Positions 8,485 to 16,045 of a stretch of DNA of 61,742 bases are shown in pieces (position 1 is the stretch's first letter; each line of letters begins with the position of its first letter). The notes under the pieces were generated by a model that saw only the letters and a list, made by a program, of their open reading frames with translations, was not told where the DNA came from and did not search any database. The translations under genes and the position numbers were made by a program. The DNA is taken from positions 1 through 61,742 of the forward strand of contig NZ_MKCT01000016.1 of the NCBI RefSeq assembly GCF_001855555.1, in the 5' to 3' direction. The DNA comes from Chromobacterium sphagni (GTDB lineage Bacteria > Pseudomonadota > Gammaproteobacteria > Burkholderiales > Chromobacteriaceae).

Positions 8485-8988
8485 ATGAAATTGTCCGGAA
8501 TACTGATGATGTTGATGGTGGCCGCGGCCGGCAATGCGGTTCTGAGCAGCCAGGCTTTGGCCGACGGCTGGCGCGATGGCGATGCCTGGACCTGGCAGCA
8601 GCACCAGTGGCATCCCGAGGAGCACCCCTACTATCTGCACGCAATGACCGATCTGCGCACCGCGCGCGATCTGCTGGCCCGTCCGGACTATCCGCGGGTG
8701 ATGAATGACGAGCGCCATGCGGTGGACGAGATCAACAAGGCCTTGCGCAAGATGCGCGACGCCGCCATCGACGACGGCAAGAACGTGGATGACCGCATGC
8801 CGCCGGACGCGCGCTGGAGGCCGGAAGATCGCTTCCACCAGGCCAAGGTGCTGCTGGACAAGGCCCGCCAGGACGCTACCCATCATGAAGACGACCCCTA
8901 CCTGCGCTCCTTGCAGCGTGACATCGTCCATCACATAGACGAGGCGCGGCGCGCCATCGACTACGCGGTGTCCGACGCGCTGCGCTGA
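8485..8988 (+). CDS. Putative periplasmic protein, second tandem paralogue
   Basis: 167 residues, starting at ATG 8485 behind AAGGAGAG. It has an ordinary Sec signal peptide (MKLSGILMMLMVAAAGNAVLS, cleavage likely after ALA) instead of the lipobox of its neighbour, so the pair would place one copy on a membrane and one in the periplasm. The helical body repeats the HPYYLHAMTDLRTARDLLA and DERHAVDEINKAL patterns. The gap to the first gene is 37 bases, so they are probably cotranscribed. Function unknown. Confidence 0.75.
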   Translation: MKLSGILMMLMVAAAGNAVLSSQALADGWRDGDAWTWQQHQWHPEEHPYYLHAMTDLRTARDLLARPDYPRVMNDERHAVDEINKALRKMRDAAIDDGKNVDDRMPPDARWRPEDRFHQAKVLLDKARQDATHHEDDPYLRSLQRDIVHHIDEARRAIDYAVSDALR

Positions 8989-9073
8989 GTCCCGGCCGGC
9001 CGCCGGCATGTGACGGCAGATTGGGCTTGCGTTACCATCGGGCGGATAATAAAGCCTGATGGAGTATTCTAAA

Positions 9074-10069
9074 ATGAGCCGAATTCTGGCGCTCTACACC
9101 GGCGGTACCATAGGCATGGACCACACTCCGGAAGGCCTGGCGCCCGTGCCAGGCCTGCTGCCGCGCCTGCTGCAGCGTTTCGCCCGCCCGGGCCTGGAGT
9201 TCGACATTGTCGAATTCGAGCATCTGATAGATTCCTCCTCCCTCGCTCCCCGGCAGTGGAACCAGATCATCGATGCCCTTGCCGCGCGCTACGACGCCTA
9301 TGACGGCTTCGTCGTGATTCATGGCACCGATACCATGGCTTATACCGCCAGTGTGCTGGCCTTCGCCTTGCAAGGCTGGAAGAAGCCGGTGGTGCTGACC
9401 GGCGCCCAACTGCCGCTGGTGCATCCGCGTTCCGACGGCTGGGCCAATCTGGCCGATGCGCTGGAGGCGGCCTGCCAGCCGGATCTGCATGAAGTGGCGG
9501 TGGCTTTCGACCGGCTGCTGCTGCGCGGTTGCCGCGCGCGCAAGCTGGACGTGGAGCGCTTCGCTGGTTTCGCCAGCCCCAACGACCAGCCATTGGCCGA
9601 GTTCGCCATCCATGCCCATTGGCATCGCCAGCGCTGGTTGCCAGGCGAAGGAGAGCGGCGCGAGCTGCGAGTGGATGAAAATCTGAAGCTGGCGGCGCTG
9701 ATGCTGACGCCGGGCCATGGCGGCGCGCTGGCTGGCCAGATTCTGCAGCAAGGCGGCCTGGATGGCGCCATCCTGCTCGCTTACGGCAGCGGCAATGCGC
9801 CCGCCGATCCCGCCTTATTGGCTGGCATCAAGGCGATGGCCGAACGCGGCTGCCCGGTGCTGACCCTGACCCAGGTGGTGCGGGGCGGCGTGGAGGTGGG
9901 GGCTTATGCCGCCAGCCAGCCGCTGGCGCGCGCCGGTGCGCTGCCCGGCGCCGACCTGACGCCGGAGGCGGCGCTGGCCAAGCTGCAGGTGCTGCTGTCC
10001 GCCGGACATGCGCCGGCGGAACTGGCCCTCAGGCTGCGGAGGCCGCTGCGCGGCGAGATGAGCGCCTGA
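9074..10069 (+). CDS. ansA: L-asparaginase (type I, cytoplasmic)
   Basis: 331-residue asparaginase/glutaminase-family amidohydrolase converting L-asparagine to aspartate and ammonia. Both catalytic segments are visible: TGGTIGM at residues 10-16 (nucleophilic Thr) and HGTDTMAYTAS at about residues 85-95. There is no signal peptide and the length matches E. coli AnsA (about 338), so it is probably the cytosolic form. ATG 9074 is preferred because GGAG lies nine bases upstream; an in-frame ATG at 9059 has no ribosome site. Monocistronic, followed by a repeat whose first motif can form a terminator. Confidence 0.9.
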   Translation: MSRILALYTGGTIGMDHTPEGLAPVPGLLPRLLQRFARPGLEFDIVEFEHLIDSSSLAPRQWNQIIDALAARYDAYDGFVVIHGTDTMAYTASVLAFALQGWKKPVVLTGAQLPLVHPRSDGWANLADALEAACQPDLHEVAVAFDRLLLRGCRARKLDVERFAGFASPNDQPLAEFAIHAHWHRQRWLPGEGERRELRVDENLKLAALMLTPGHGGALAGQILQQGGLDGAILLAYGSGNAPADPALLAGIKAMAERGCPVLTLTQVVRGGVEVGAYAASQPLARAGALPGADLTPEAALAKLQVLLSAGHAPAELALRLRRPLRGEMSA

Positions 10070-10095
10070 CGCCTGACCATGCTTCAGCAGGGTTG

Positions 10096-10566
10096 CCTAA
10101 AAAATGGGCAGCCCTTTTTTATCTTCAGGCTTCAACGACTTGGCGGGCTTTTCCACAGCGCGTCCACATGGCTTTGCACTGCTGGTGTGGGGAAAGGCGA
10201 AGGTTCTCGCGCCGATGGCGCGGGGGTGGTTTGCCGCGTGGCGATTAAAAAATAGGCGGAGGGCGGGAGTCGGCGTCAAATCAGCCACTTGCCCCGTTTG
10301 TCCACATGTCGCGCACAGGATTGTGTACCGCAAGTGGGGATTCCGCCGGCTGCGGGCATGGTCGATTCCGCTTAAAAAACAGGCAGTGCTGTTTTGCGCT
10401 TGCAGTTCAGTGGTTTGCCTCACCTATCCACAATGCGCCCACACGGCTTTGCACCGGCATTGGGGAAAAAGTTCCCGCTTGCTTAAAAAACAGTCAGCGC
10501 GGCGAATGGCCTGATAGTTCAATGGCTTGTCTGGCTTGTCCACAGTCAGCTCACAGCCCTGTCCCC
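10096..10566 (+). repeat. DnaA-box-like repeat cluster, units 1-4
   Basis: Four direct repeats. Each opens with motif A, YTTAAAAAA-like (starts 10096, 10244, 10371, 10482), followed after 53-54 bases by motif B, a DnaA-box-like nonamer (TTTTCCACA 10149, TTGTCCACA 10298, CTATCCACA 10424, TTGTCCACA 10536). Behind B comes a second CACA-containing half (for example CTCACAGCC at 10550). The bases between are only loosely conserved, but the A-to-B distance is fixed. In units 1 and 3 motif A can pair with a downstream T-run to give a weak terminator hairpin. Two further units lie at 11224 and 11336, beyond the NadR-like gene. Confidence 0.8.
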
Positions 10567-10605
10567 GCAAGCTGTGAAAATCCGGGAAAGCTGGGCGCGC
10601 CGGGG

Positions 10606-10611
10606 TATAAT
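10606..10611 (+). promoter_or_regulatory. Candidate -10 box for the NadR-like gene
   Basis: A perfect TATAAT stands 60-70 bases before the start of the kinase gene, just after repeat unit 4. No good -35 hexamer is seen at the usual distance, so this is only suggestive. Confidence 0.25.
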
Positions 10612-10676
10612 GGCCGGCTCGGTTCCGGTGACTGCTGGCGGCGTCTGCCGGCGGCCGCGGACAGGATGTGTGGAAG

Positions 10677-11228
10677 ATGCGGCAGAGTCAGGTCGGCGGG
10701 CCGATCCGGGTGGCGATAGTCGGCCCGGAGTCCAGCGGCAAGAGCACGCTGGCTGAGGCGTGGGCCGAGCGTTTGAGGCGGGAAGGCCGGCGCGCCGCCT
10801 GGGTGGCGGAATACTCGCGTGCCTATTATGCCGATCGGCCTTATATTTCCAGCATGGCGGACATTGAGGCGATAGCCGCGGGCCAGTTGACGGCGGAGGC
10901 GCGGGCAGCCTGCGGCGCCGACATCCTGTTGTGCGACACCACCGTGCTTACCTGCAAGATCTGGGCGGAAGTGGCTTTCGGCCGGGCATCTCCCGCGTTG
11001 CTGCGGCTGTACCGGCCGCAGGATTACGCGCTTACCTTGCTGACCCGGCCGGACATGCCGTGGCAAGCCGATCCGCTGCGCAGCCATCCCACCCAGCGCG
11101 ACTGGCTGCTGGATCTGCACCGGCGGGAATTGGCCGACATGGGGATCGCCGCCGTCGAACTGGCGGGCGGACCGGAGGAAAGGCTGGAGCGGGCGGGGCA
11201 GGCACTTTTGCCGCTGCTGGCTGCCTAA
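10677..11228 (+). CDS. NadR-like AAA ATPase / nicotinamide riboside kinase-type protein
   Basis: 183 residues corresponding to the kinase-like P-loop domain found at the C-terminus of NadR. Walker A is GPESSGKST (residues 16-24), followed by WVAEYSRAYYADRP, a motif typical of this group, and ILLCDTTVLTCKIW as the Walker B strand. The DNA-binding and adenylyltransferase domains of full NadR are absent, so a stand-alone ribosylnicotinamide kinase role is possible but unproven. ATG 10677 is used because AGGA lies ten bases upstream; GTG 10668 is in frame but too close to it. The stop codon TAA is part of motif A of repeat unit 5. Confidence 0.7.
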   Translation: MRQSQVGGPIRVAIVGPESSGKSTLAEAWAERLRREGRRAAWVAEYSRAYYADRPYISSMADIEAIAAGQLTAEARAACGADILLCDTTVLTCKIWAEVAFGRASPALLRLYRPQDYALTLLTRPDMPWQADPLRSHPTQRDWLLDLHRRELADMGIAAVELAGGPEERLERAGQALLPLLAA

Positions 11229-11420
11229 AAAATAAGCGAATGAAAAAGCGGTTGTGGAATCAGCGGTTTGCCGCGCTTGTCCACAACGACTCCACAGCCT
11301 TGTCCGTCGGCGGCGTGGATAGCCGGCAAGAGCTGCCTAAAAAATGGGCGACGAAAAAAAGATCAGACAGATTAAGGGCTTGGCGGCCTTGTCCACAGGC
11401 CGCTCACAAGCCTGTCCAGA
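11224..11420 (+). repeat. DnaA-box-like repeat cluster, units 5-6
   Basis: Two more copies of the repeat seen at 10096-10566. Motif A starts at 11224 (CCTAAAAAATAAGCGA) and 11336 (CCTAAAAAATGGGCGA). Motif B is TTGTCCACA at 11277-11285 and 11389-11397, again exactly 53 bases after A, each followed by a second half (CTCCACAGCC 11290, GCTCACAAGCC 11402). Unit 5 supplies the stop codon of the NadR-like gene, and unit 6 ends about 14 bases before the S4-domain gene. Confidence 0.8.
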
Positions 11421-11433
11421 ATAGGTGTGCAAA

Positions 11434-11649
11434 ATGAAAGAAACGTTCCGGCTCAACAGCGAATACATCGCCTTGTGCGATCTGCTCAAGGCCTGCAATG
11501 TCTGCCAGTCCGGCGGCGAGGCCAAGCACTTCATCGCCGAGGGCAATGTGCAGGTGGATGGCGCGCAGGAACTGCGCAAGACCTGCAAGATCCGCGCCGG
11601 CCAGCAGGTGAGCGGCGATGGTTTCCATATCCAGGTCGAGGCCGTCTGA
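11434..11649 (+). CDS. ybcJ: S4-type RNA-binding protein, YbcJ family
   Basis: 71 residues forming a small S4-like RNA-binding domain. The pattern IALCDLLKACNVCQSGGEAK, then IAEGNVQVDG and RKTCKIRAGQQV, parallels E. coli YbcJ (70 residues) along its whole length. Such proteins bind RNA and are loosely linked to ribosome or rRNA handling, but the exact role is not settled. First gene of a compact group with the next two genes (1-base gap, then overlap). Confidence 0.85.
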   Translation: MKETFRLNSEYIALCDLLKACNVCQSGGEAKHFIAEGNVQVDGAQELRKTCKIRAGQQVSGDGFHIQVEAV

Positions 11650-11650
11650 G

Positions 11651-11848
11651 ATGGATGACGCAACGGACGCCATGCCGGAGCCGCCGTTCGAGGTGGACGA
11701 CGACATGTGCTGCGGCAGCGGCTGCGATCCGTGCATCCTGGATATTTACCAGCAGGAGTTGCGCGAATACCGCACGCGGCTGGCCGCCTGGCGGCAGCGC
11801 GAGGCGCTGCGGCGGGCTCAGGCAGGAGAGGCTGATGGCCGGCATTGA
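11651..11848 (+). CDS. Small oxidoreductase-like (PF09791-type) protein
   Basis: 65 residues centred on CCGSGCDPCILDIYQQELREY, the cysteine-rich signature of the oxidoreductase-like N-terminal domain family. The four cysteines could bind a metal or cluster, but no activity is established for the family. The start directly follows the ybcJ stop, and the 3' end overlaps the next gene by 14 bases, so translation is probably coupled. Confidence 0.75.
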   Translation: MDDATDAMPEPPFEVDDDMCCGSGCDPCILDIYQQELREYRTRLAAWRQREALRRAQAGEADGRH

Positions 11849-12692
11849 TCTGCATTTTCATTCCCGCGTCTCGGACGGCGCGCTGTCGCCCACCGAGGTG
11901 ATAGACCGCGCCGCCGCGCGCGCGCCCAGCCTGCTGGCGCTGACCGATCACGACTGCACCGCCGGTCTGGCCGAGGCGGCGGCGGCGGCGGCGGGGCACG
12001 GCATCGATTTCCTCAACGGCGTCGAGGTGTCGGTCACCTGGGGTCGGCATACCGTCCACATCGTCGGACTGGGCATAGACCCCGGTTTTCCGCCCTTGGC
12101 CGCCGGTCTGCAGCGCATCCGCGACGGCCGGGTGGAGCGGGCGCGGCAGATGGGCGAGTCGTTGGCGGCCGCCGGCATCGCCGGAGCCTTCGAAGGCGCG
12201 ATGCGCTGGTGCGACAATCCGGACATGATAGGCCGCACCCATTTCGCCCGCCATCTGGTGGACTCGGGCGCGGTCAAGGATGTGCGCACCGTGTTCCGCA
12301 AATTCCTGACGCCGGGCAAGCCCGGCTACGTCGCCCACGACTGGGCCGGCCTGGAGGATGCGGTGGGCTGGATCACCGGCGCCGGCGGCATGGCGGTGAT
12401 CGCCCATCCCGGCCGTTACGACATGGGTCGCACGCTGATCGAGCGGCTGATCCTGGACTTCAAGGCGGCGGGCGGAGAAGGAGTCGAGGTGGCCTGCGGC
12501 AGCCACAGCCTGGACGACATGCACAAATTCGCGCTGCACGCCGAACGGCACCAGTTGTATGCCAGCAGCGGCAGCGACTTCCACGCGCCGGGAGAAGGCG
12601 GGCGCGACGTCGGCTACACCGAAGCGCTGCCGCCGCTGTGCCGGCCCGTCTGGCAGGCGCTGAGCGCGCGCATCATCAGGCCGGCGGCCTGA
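11835..12692 (+). CDS. rnm: PHP-domain 3',5'-nucleoside bisphosphate phosphatase
   Basis: 285-residue PHP phosphoesterase related to E. coli YciV/RNase AM. Metal-binding signatures are visible: DLHFHSRVSDG (residues 5-15), LTDHDC, VEVS, VIAHPGRY and GSDFHAPG. A C. violaceum member of this family (Cv1693, from memory) was shown to hydrolyse 3',5'-bisphosphonucleosides, and the E. coli relative also trims RNA 5' ends. ATG 11835 follows CAGGAGAG and lies inside the previous gene. The neighbouring YciO gene is also a YciV neighbour in enterics. Confidence 0.88.
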   Translation: MAGIDLHFHSRVSDGALSPTEVIDRAAARAPSLLALTDHDCTAGLAEAAAAAAGHGIDFLNGVEVSVTWGRHTVHIVGLGIDPGFPPLAAGLQRIRDGRVERARQMGESLAAAGIAGAFEGAMRWCDNPDMIGRTHFARHLVDSGAVKDVRTVFRKFLTPGKPGYVAHDWAGLEDAVGWITGAGGMAVIAHPGRYDMGRTLIERLILDFKAAGGEGVEVACGSHSLDDMHKFALHAERHQLYASSGSDFHAPGEGGRDVGYTEALPPLCRPVWQALSARIIRPAA

Positions 12693-12705
12693 CAAGGACA
12701 CCATC

Positions 12706-13329
12706 ATGGCCCAGTTTTTCGTGATCCATCCTGACAATCCGCAGGCGCGGCTGATCCGCGAGGCGGTGAAAATCCTGCGCGAGGGAGGGGTGATCGCCTA
12801 CCCCACCGACTCCTGTTACGCGCTGGGCTGCGCGCTGGGCGACAAGGCGGCGATGGAGCGCATCCTGCAGATCCGCGGCCTGGATCTGAAGCAGCGCCTG
12901 ATGACGCTGGTCTGCCACGACCTGTCCGAACTGGCCAATTACGCCCGGGTGGACAACAGCCAGTTCCGCCTGCTCAAGAGCGCGACGCCCGGCAGCTACA
13001 CCTTCATCCTGCAGGCCAGCCGCGAAGTGCCGCGCCGCACCCTGCACCCCAAGCGCTCCACCATAGGCCTGAGGGTGCCGGACCACAAGGTGGCGCTGGC
13101 CTTGCTGGAAGATCTGGGCGAACCGATATTGTCCTGTACCCTGATGCTGCCGGGCGATGCCGAGCCGCTGTCCGACCCCTATGAAATCCGCGAGCGGTTG
13201 GAGCATCTGGTGGACGCGGTGATAGACGGCGGCTGGTGCGGAACCGAGCCCACCACCGTCATCGACATGACCGACGGCGTGGAACTGGTGCGCCAGGGAA
13301 AGGGCGCGCTGGCGCCCTTCGGTCTTTGA
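12706..13329 (+). CDS. yciO: YciO, TsaC/Sua5-related nucleotide-binding protein
   Basis: 207 residues, the same length as E. coli YciO (206) and alike throughout: MAQFFVIHPDNPQARLIREA at the start, GGVIAYPTDSCYALGC, TPGSYTFILQASREVPRR, TIGLRVP and a C-terminal PTTVIDMTD. The TsaC/Sua5 fold makes threonylcarbamoyl-AMP for the t6A tRNA modification, but YciO proteins are weak or alternative members whose role is less clear. It follows the PHP phosphatase after 13 bases. Confidence 0.88.
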   Translation: MAQFFVIHPDNPQARLIREAVKILREGGVIAYPTDSCYALGCALGDKAAMERILQIRGLDLKQRLMTLVCHDLSELANYARVDNSQFRLLKSATPGSYTFILQASREVPRRTLHPKRSTIGLRVPDHKVALALLEDLGEPILSCTLMLPGDAEPLSDPYEIRERLEHLVDAVIDGGWCGTEPTTVIDMTDGVELVRQGKGALAPFGL

Positions 13330-13354
13330 TTCATTCTTCAATCTTCGGAAAACT

Positions 13355-13999
13355 ATGCAGTCACTTTCATTGATTCAGCAACTGGCGATCTCCATCCTGC
13401 CCATCCTTTTCGCCATCACCGTGCCGGCCGGCGCGCAGGCCTATATGGCCGACCACCTGGGCGACCGCACCGCCTTCATGACCGGCCGCCGCACTTTCAG
13501 CCCGCTGGCGCACATCGATCCGGTGGGCTCCATCCTGCTGCCGCTGGTGGGCGTGGCGCTGGGCGGCTTCATCATCGGCTGGCCCAAGTCGCTGCAGCTC
13601 AACGCCGGCGCCATGCGCAAGCCGCGCACCGCATTGGCCAAGGTGGCACTGGTGACACCGCTGGCCAATCTGGCGATGGCGCTGTTGTGGGCGGTGCTGA
13701 TCCTGGCGTCCAGCCATGTGCCCGACTATTTTGGCGAGCCGCTGGCGCTGATGGCGCTGGTGGGCGTCAAGATCAACGTGGCGCTGATGATCTTCACCCT
13801 GATTCCGCTGCCGCCGCTGCCGGGCGGGGTGATTCTGCAGGCGCTGCTGCCGCAGCGCGCCGCCTGGCAATTTTCCAAGGTCGAGCCCTACAGCTTCTGG
13901 ATACTGCTGCTGCTGATGTTCAGCGGCATCCTGGGCAAGGTGCTGCTGCCGCTGGTTCAGCTGATTTTCCAGTTGATCGTGGGGGTGGTGGCATTCTGA
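13355..13999 (+). CDS. Catalytically dead site-2 protease paralogue (M50 pseudoprotease)
   Basis: 214-residue, five-to-six-helix membrane protein aligning over its length with the intact M50 protease next door (shared AHIDPVGSILLPL / KHIDPVGTVLLPL, GGFIIGWPK / GGFIFGWAK, alternating hydrophobic segments). All expected active-site residues are gone: the zinc motif HEAAH of the neighbour reads PAGAQ here, and the LDGGR aspartate becomes LPGGV. The frame is intact and membrane topology is kept, so it is probably an expressed non-catalytic protein rather than a pseudogene. Confidence 0.85.
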   Translation: MQSLSLIQQLAISILPILFAITVPAGAQAYMADHLGDRTAFMTGRRTFSPLAHIDPVGSILLPLVGVALGGFIIGWPKSLQLNAGAMRKPRTALAKVALVTPLANLAMALLWAVLILASSHVPDYFGEPLALMALVGVKINVALMIFTLIPLPPLPGGVILQALLPQRAAWQFSKVEPYSFWILLLLMFSGILGKVLLPLVQLIFQLIVGVVAF

Positions 14000-14082
14000 G
14001 CGGCGGCTGACCGGCCGCTCGGGTTGGTCAAACTGCCGGCGCGCCGTCATTTCGACGGCGGGCGGCAAGGAGAGGAGAGCCC

Positions 14083-14724
14083 ATGGTCGATTTCAACCAG
14101 CTGGTCCAGCAGATAGCCATCTATGCCTTGCCGGTGCTGTTCGCTATCACGCTGCATGAGGCGGCGCACGCTTACGCGGCGCGCCGCTTCGGCGACAACA
14201 CCGCCTACATGCTGGGGCGGATGACGCTCAATCCGCTCAAGCACATCGACCCGGTCGGCACCGTGCTGCTGCCGTTGCTGTCGCTGATGATGGGCGGCTT
14301 TATCTTCGGCTGGGCCAAGCCGGTGCCGGTGAATTTCAGCGCGCTGCGCAAGCCGCGCCAGCACAGCCGCTGGGTGGCCGCAGCCGGGCCGCTGGCCAAC
14401 TTCGCCATGGTATTCCTGTGGGTGGGCCTGCTGAAGCTGGCGCTGTACAGCCACACCGCCTACAGCGAGCCGCTGCTGTTGATGAGCAAGGCCGGCATAG
14501 CCATCAACATCTCGCTGATGCTGCTCAACCTGCTGCCCATCCTGCCGCTGGACGGCGGCCGCATCGTCGAGAGCCTGCTGCCGCCCGGCTGGGCCTGGCG
14601 GTATGCGCAGACCGAGCGCTACGGCATGTGGGTTCTGCTGTTGCTGCTGGCCACCGGCAAGCTCGGGATCATCCTGCAGCCGTTTTACGGCTTGATGTAT
14701 GATTTGATCCGAATGTTTTTCTAA
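14083..14724 (+). CDS. Site-2 protease family (M50) membrane metalloprotease
   Basis: 213-residue intramembrane metalloprotease of the compact YwhC/Rv-type M50 group, without PDZ domain. Zinc ligands are present in HEAAHAYAARRFGD (residues 23-36) and in LPLDGGRIVESLLP, and AGPLANF marks the membrane-embedded loop. It would cleave a transmembrane substrate; none can be named. Start ATG 14083 lies behind AAGGAGAGGAG. It follows its inactive paralogue by 83 bases and precedes trpS. Confidence 0.9.
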   Translation: MVDFNQLVQQIAIYALPVLFAITLHEAAHAYAARRFGDNTAYMLGRMTLNPLKHIDPVGTVLLPLLSLMMGGFIFGWAKPVPVNFSALRKPRQHSRWVAAAGPLANFAMVFLWVGLLKLALYSHTAYSEPLLLMSKAGIAINISLMLLNLLPILPLDGGRIVESLLPPGWAWRYAQTERYGMWVLLLLLATGKLGIILQPFYGLMYDLIRMFF

Positions 14725-14802
14725 AACCTTCCGCGGGGCCAGTCCTGCCGCCGGGCGATGCTGGCGGTTTTGCGCGCCCCGCGCCAATGAGAGCAAAATA
14801 GT

Positions 14803-15999
14803 ATGTTCGCCAACCGCATTCTTTCCGGCATGCGCCCCACCGGCAGCCTGCACCTTGGCCACTACCACGGCGTGATCAAGAACTGGGTGGAGTTGCAGCA
14901 CAGTCACGAATGCTTCTTCATGGTGGCCGACTGGCACGCGCTGACCACCAACTTCGACGACGTCTCCATCATCGGCAAGTCCATCAATGAAATGGTGATC
15001 GACTGGCTAGCCTCCGGCGTCGATCCGGAAAAATCCACCATTTTCGTGCAGTCGCGCGTGCCGCAGCACGCCGAGCTGCATCTGGCGCTGTCGATGGTGA
15101 CGCCGCTGGGCTGGCTGGAGCGGGTGCCCACCTATAAAGACCAGATGGAGAAGCTCAGCCACAAGGATCTGACCACCTACGGCTTCCTGGGCTATCCCTT
15201 GCTGCAGGCCGCGGACATCCTGGTGTACAAGGCCGGTCTGGTGCCGGTGGGCGAAGACCAGGTGCCGCACATCGAGCTGACCCGCGAAGTGGCTCGCCGC
15301 TTCAACCACATGTTCGGCCGCGAGCCCAATTTCGAGGAGCTGGCGCGCGCGGCGGCGAAGAAAATAGGCAAGGCCGGCAAAGAGTTCGACCGGTTGCGCA
15401 CCGCCTATCTGCAGGACGGCAACGCGGAGGCGCTGGAAGCGGCGCGCGCGATCCTGGCCGCCAGCCAGAATCTGGGCGGCGCCGACCGCGAGCGTCTGGC
15501 GGGATGGCTGGAGAACAAGGGCAAGACCATCCTGCCGGAGTGCGAGGCCAAGCTGACCGCCGCCTCCAAGATGCCCGGCCTCGACGGCCAGAAGATGTCC
15601 AAGTCCTACGGCAACACCATCACCATGCGCGAGGCGCCGGAGACGGTGAGCAAGAAGATCCGCGGCATGCCGACCGACCCGGCGCGGGTGCGCCGCACCG
15701 ATCCGGGCACCCCGAGCCGTTGCCCTGTTTGGCAGCTGCACGAGGTGTACAGCAACGATGAGACCAAGGCATGGGTCAAGGCGGGCTGTACCAGCGCCGG
15801 CATCGGCTGCCTGGACTGCAAGCAGCCGGTGATAGACGCCGTGGTGCGCGAGCAGCAGCCGATGTTCGAGCGCGCCGAGAAATATCTGGCCAATCCCGGA
15901 CTGGTGGCGGAGATACTTGCCGACGGCAACGCCCGCGCCGAGAAAGTGGCGCGCGCGACCATGTGCGACGTGCGCGAGGCGCTGGGCCTGGGCCGCTAG
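14803..15999 (+). CDS. trpS: Tryptophanyl-tRNA synthetase
   Basis: 398-residue class I aminoacyl-tRNA synthetase charging tRNA-Trp. The HIGH-type motif is SLHLGHYHG (about residues 15-23) and the KMSKS motif is GQKMSKSYGN (about residue 262). It is longer than the E. coli enzyme (334), mainly from an insertion before KMSKS (an Ala/Glu-rich helical stretch around residues 175-245), a pattern found in some other proteobacterial TrpS proteins. No leader peptide or T-box-like structure is seen upstream. Confidence 0.95.
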   Translation: MFANRILSGMRPTGSLHLGHYHGVIKNWVELQHSHECFFMVADWHALTTNFDDVSIIGKSINEMVIDWLASGVDPEKSTIFVQSRVPQHAELHLALSMVTPLGWLERVPTYKDQMEKLSHKDLTTYGFLGYPLLQAADILVYKAGLVPVGEDQVPHIELTREVARRFNHMFGREPNFEELARAAAKKIGKAGKEFDRLRTAYLQDGNAEALEAARAILAASQNLGGADRERLAGWLENKGKTILPECEAKLTAASKMPGLDGQKMSKSYGNTITMREAPETVSKKIRGMPTDPARVRRTDPGTPSRCPVWQLHEVYSNDETKAWVKAGCTSAGIGCLDCKQPVIDAVVREQQPMFERAEKYLANPGLVAEILADGNARAEKVARATMCDVREALGLGR

Positions 16000-16045
16000 G
16001 CCGGCATCGAGGCGGCGCCTGGCCGGGAGGCTGGGCTGCCGCCGC

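Noticed and set aside
10096-11420. CRISPR array
   Set aside because: The repeats are long, diverged, irregularly spaced and separated by a gene. No uniform spacers or cas genes are present.
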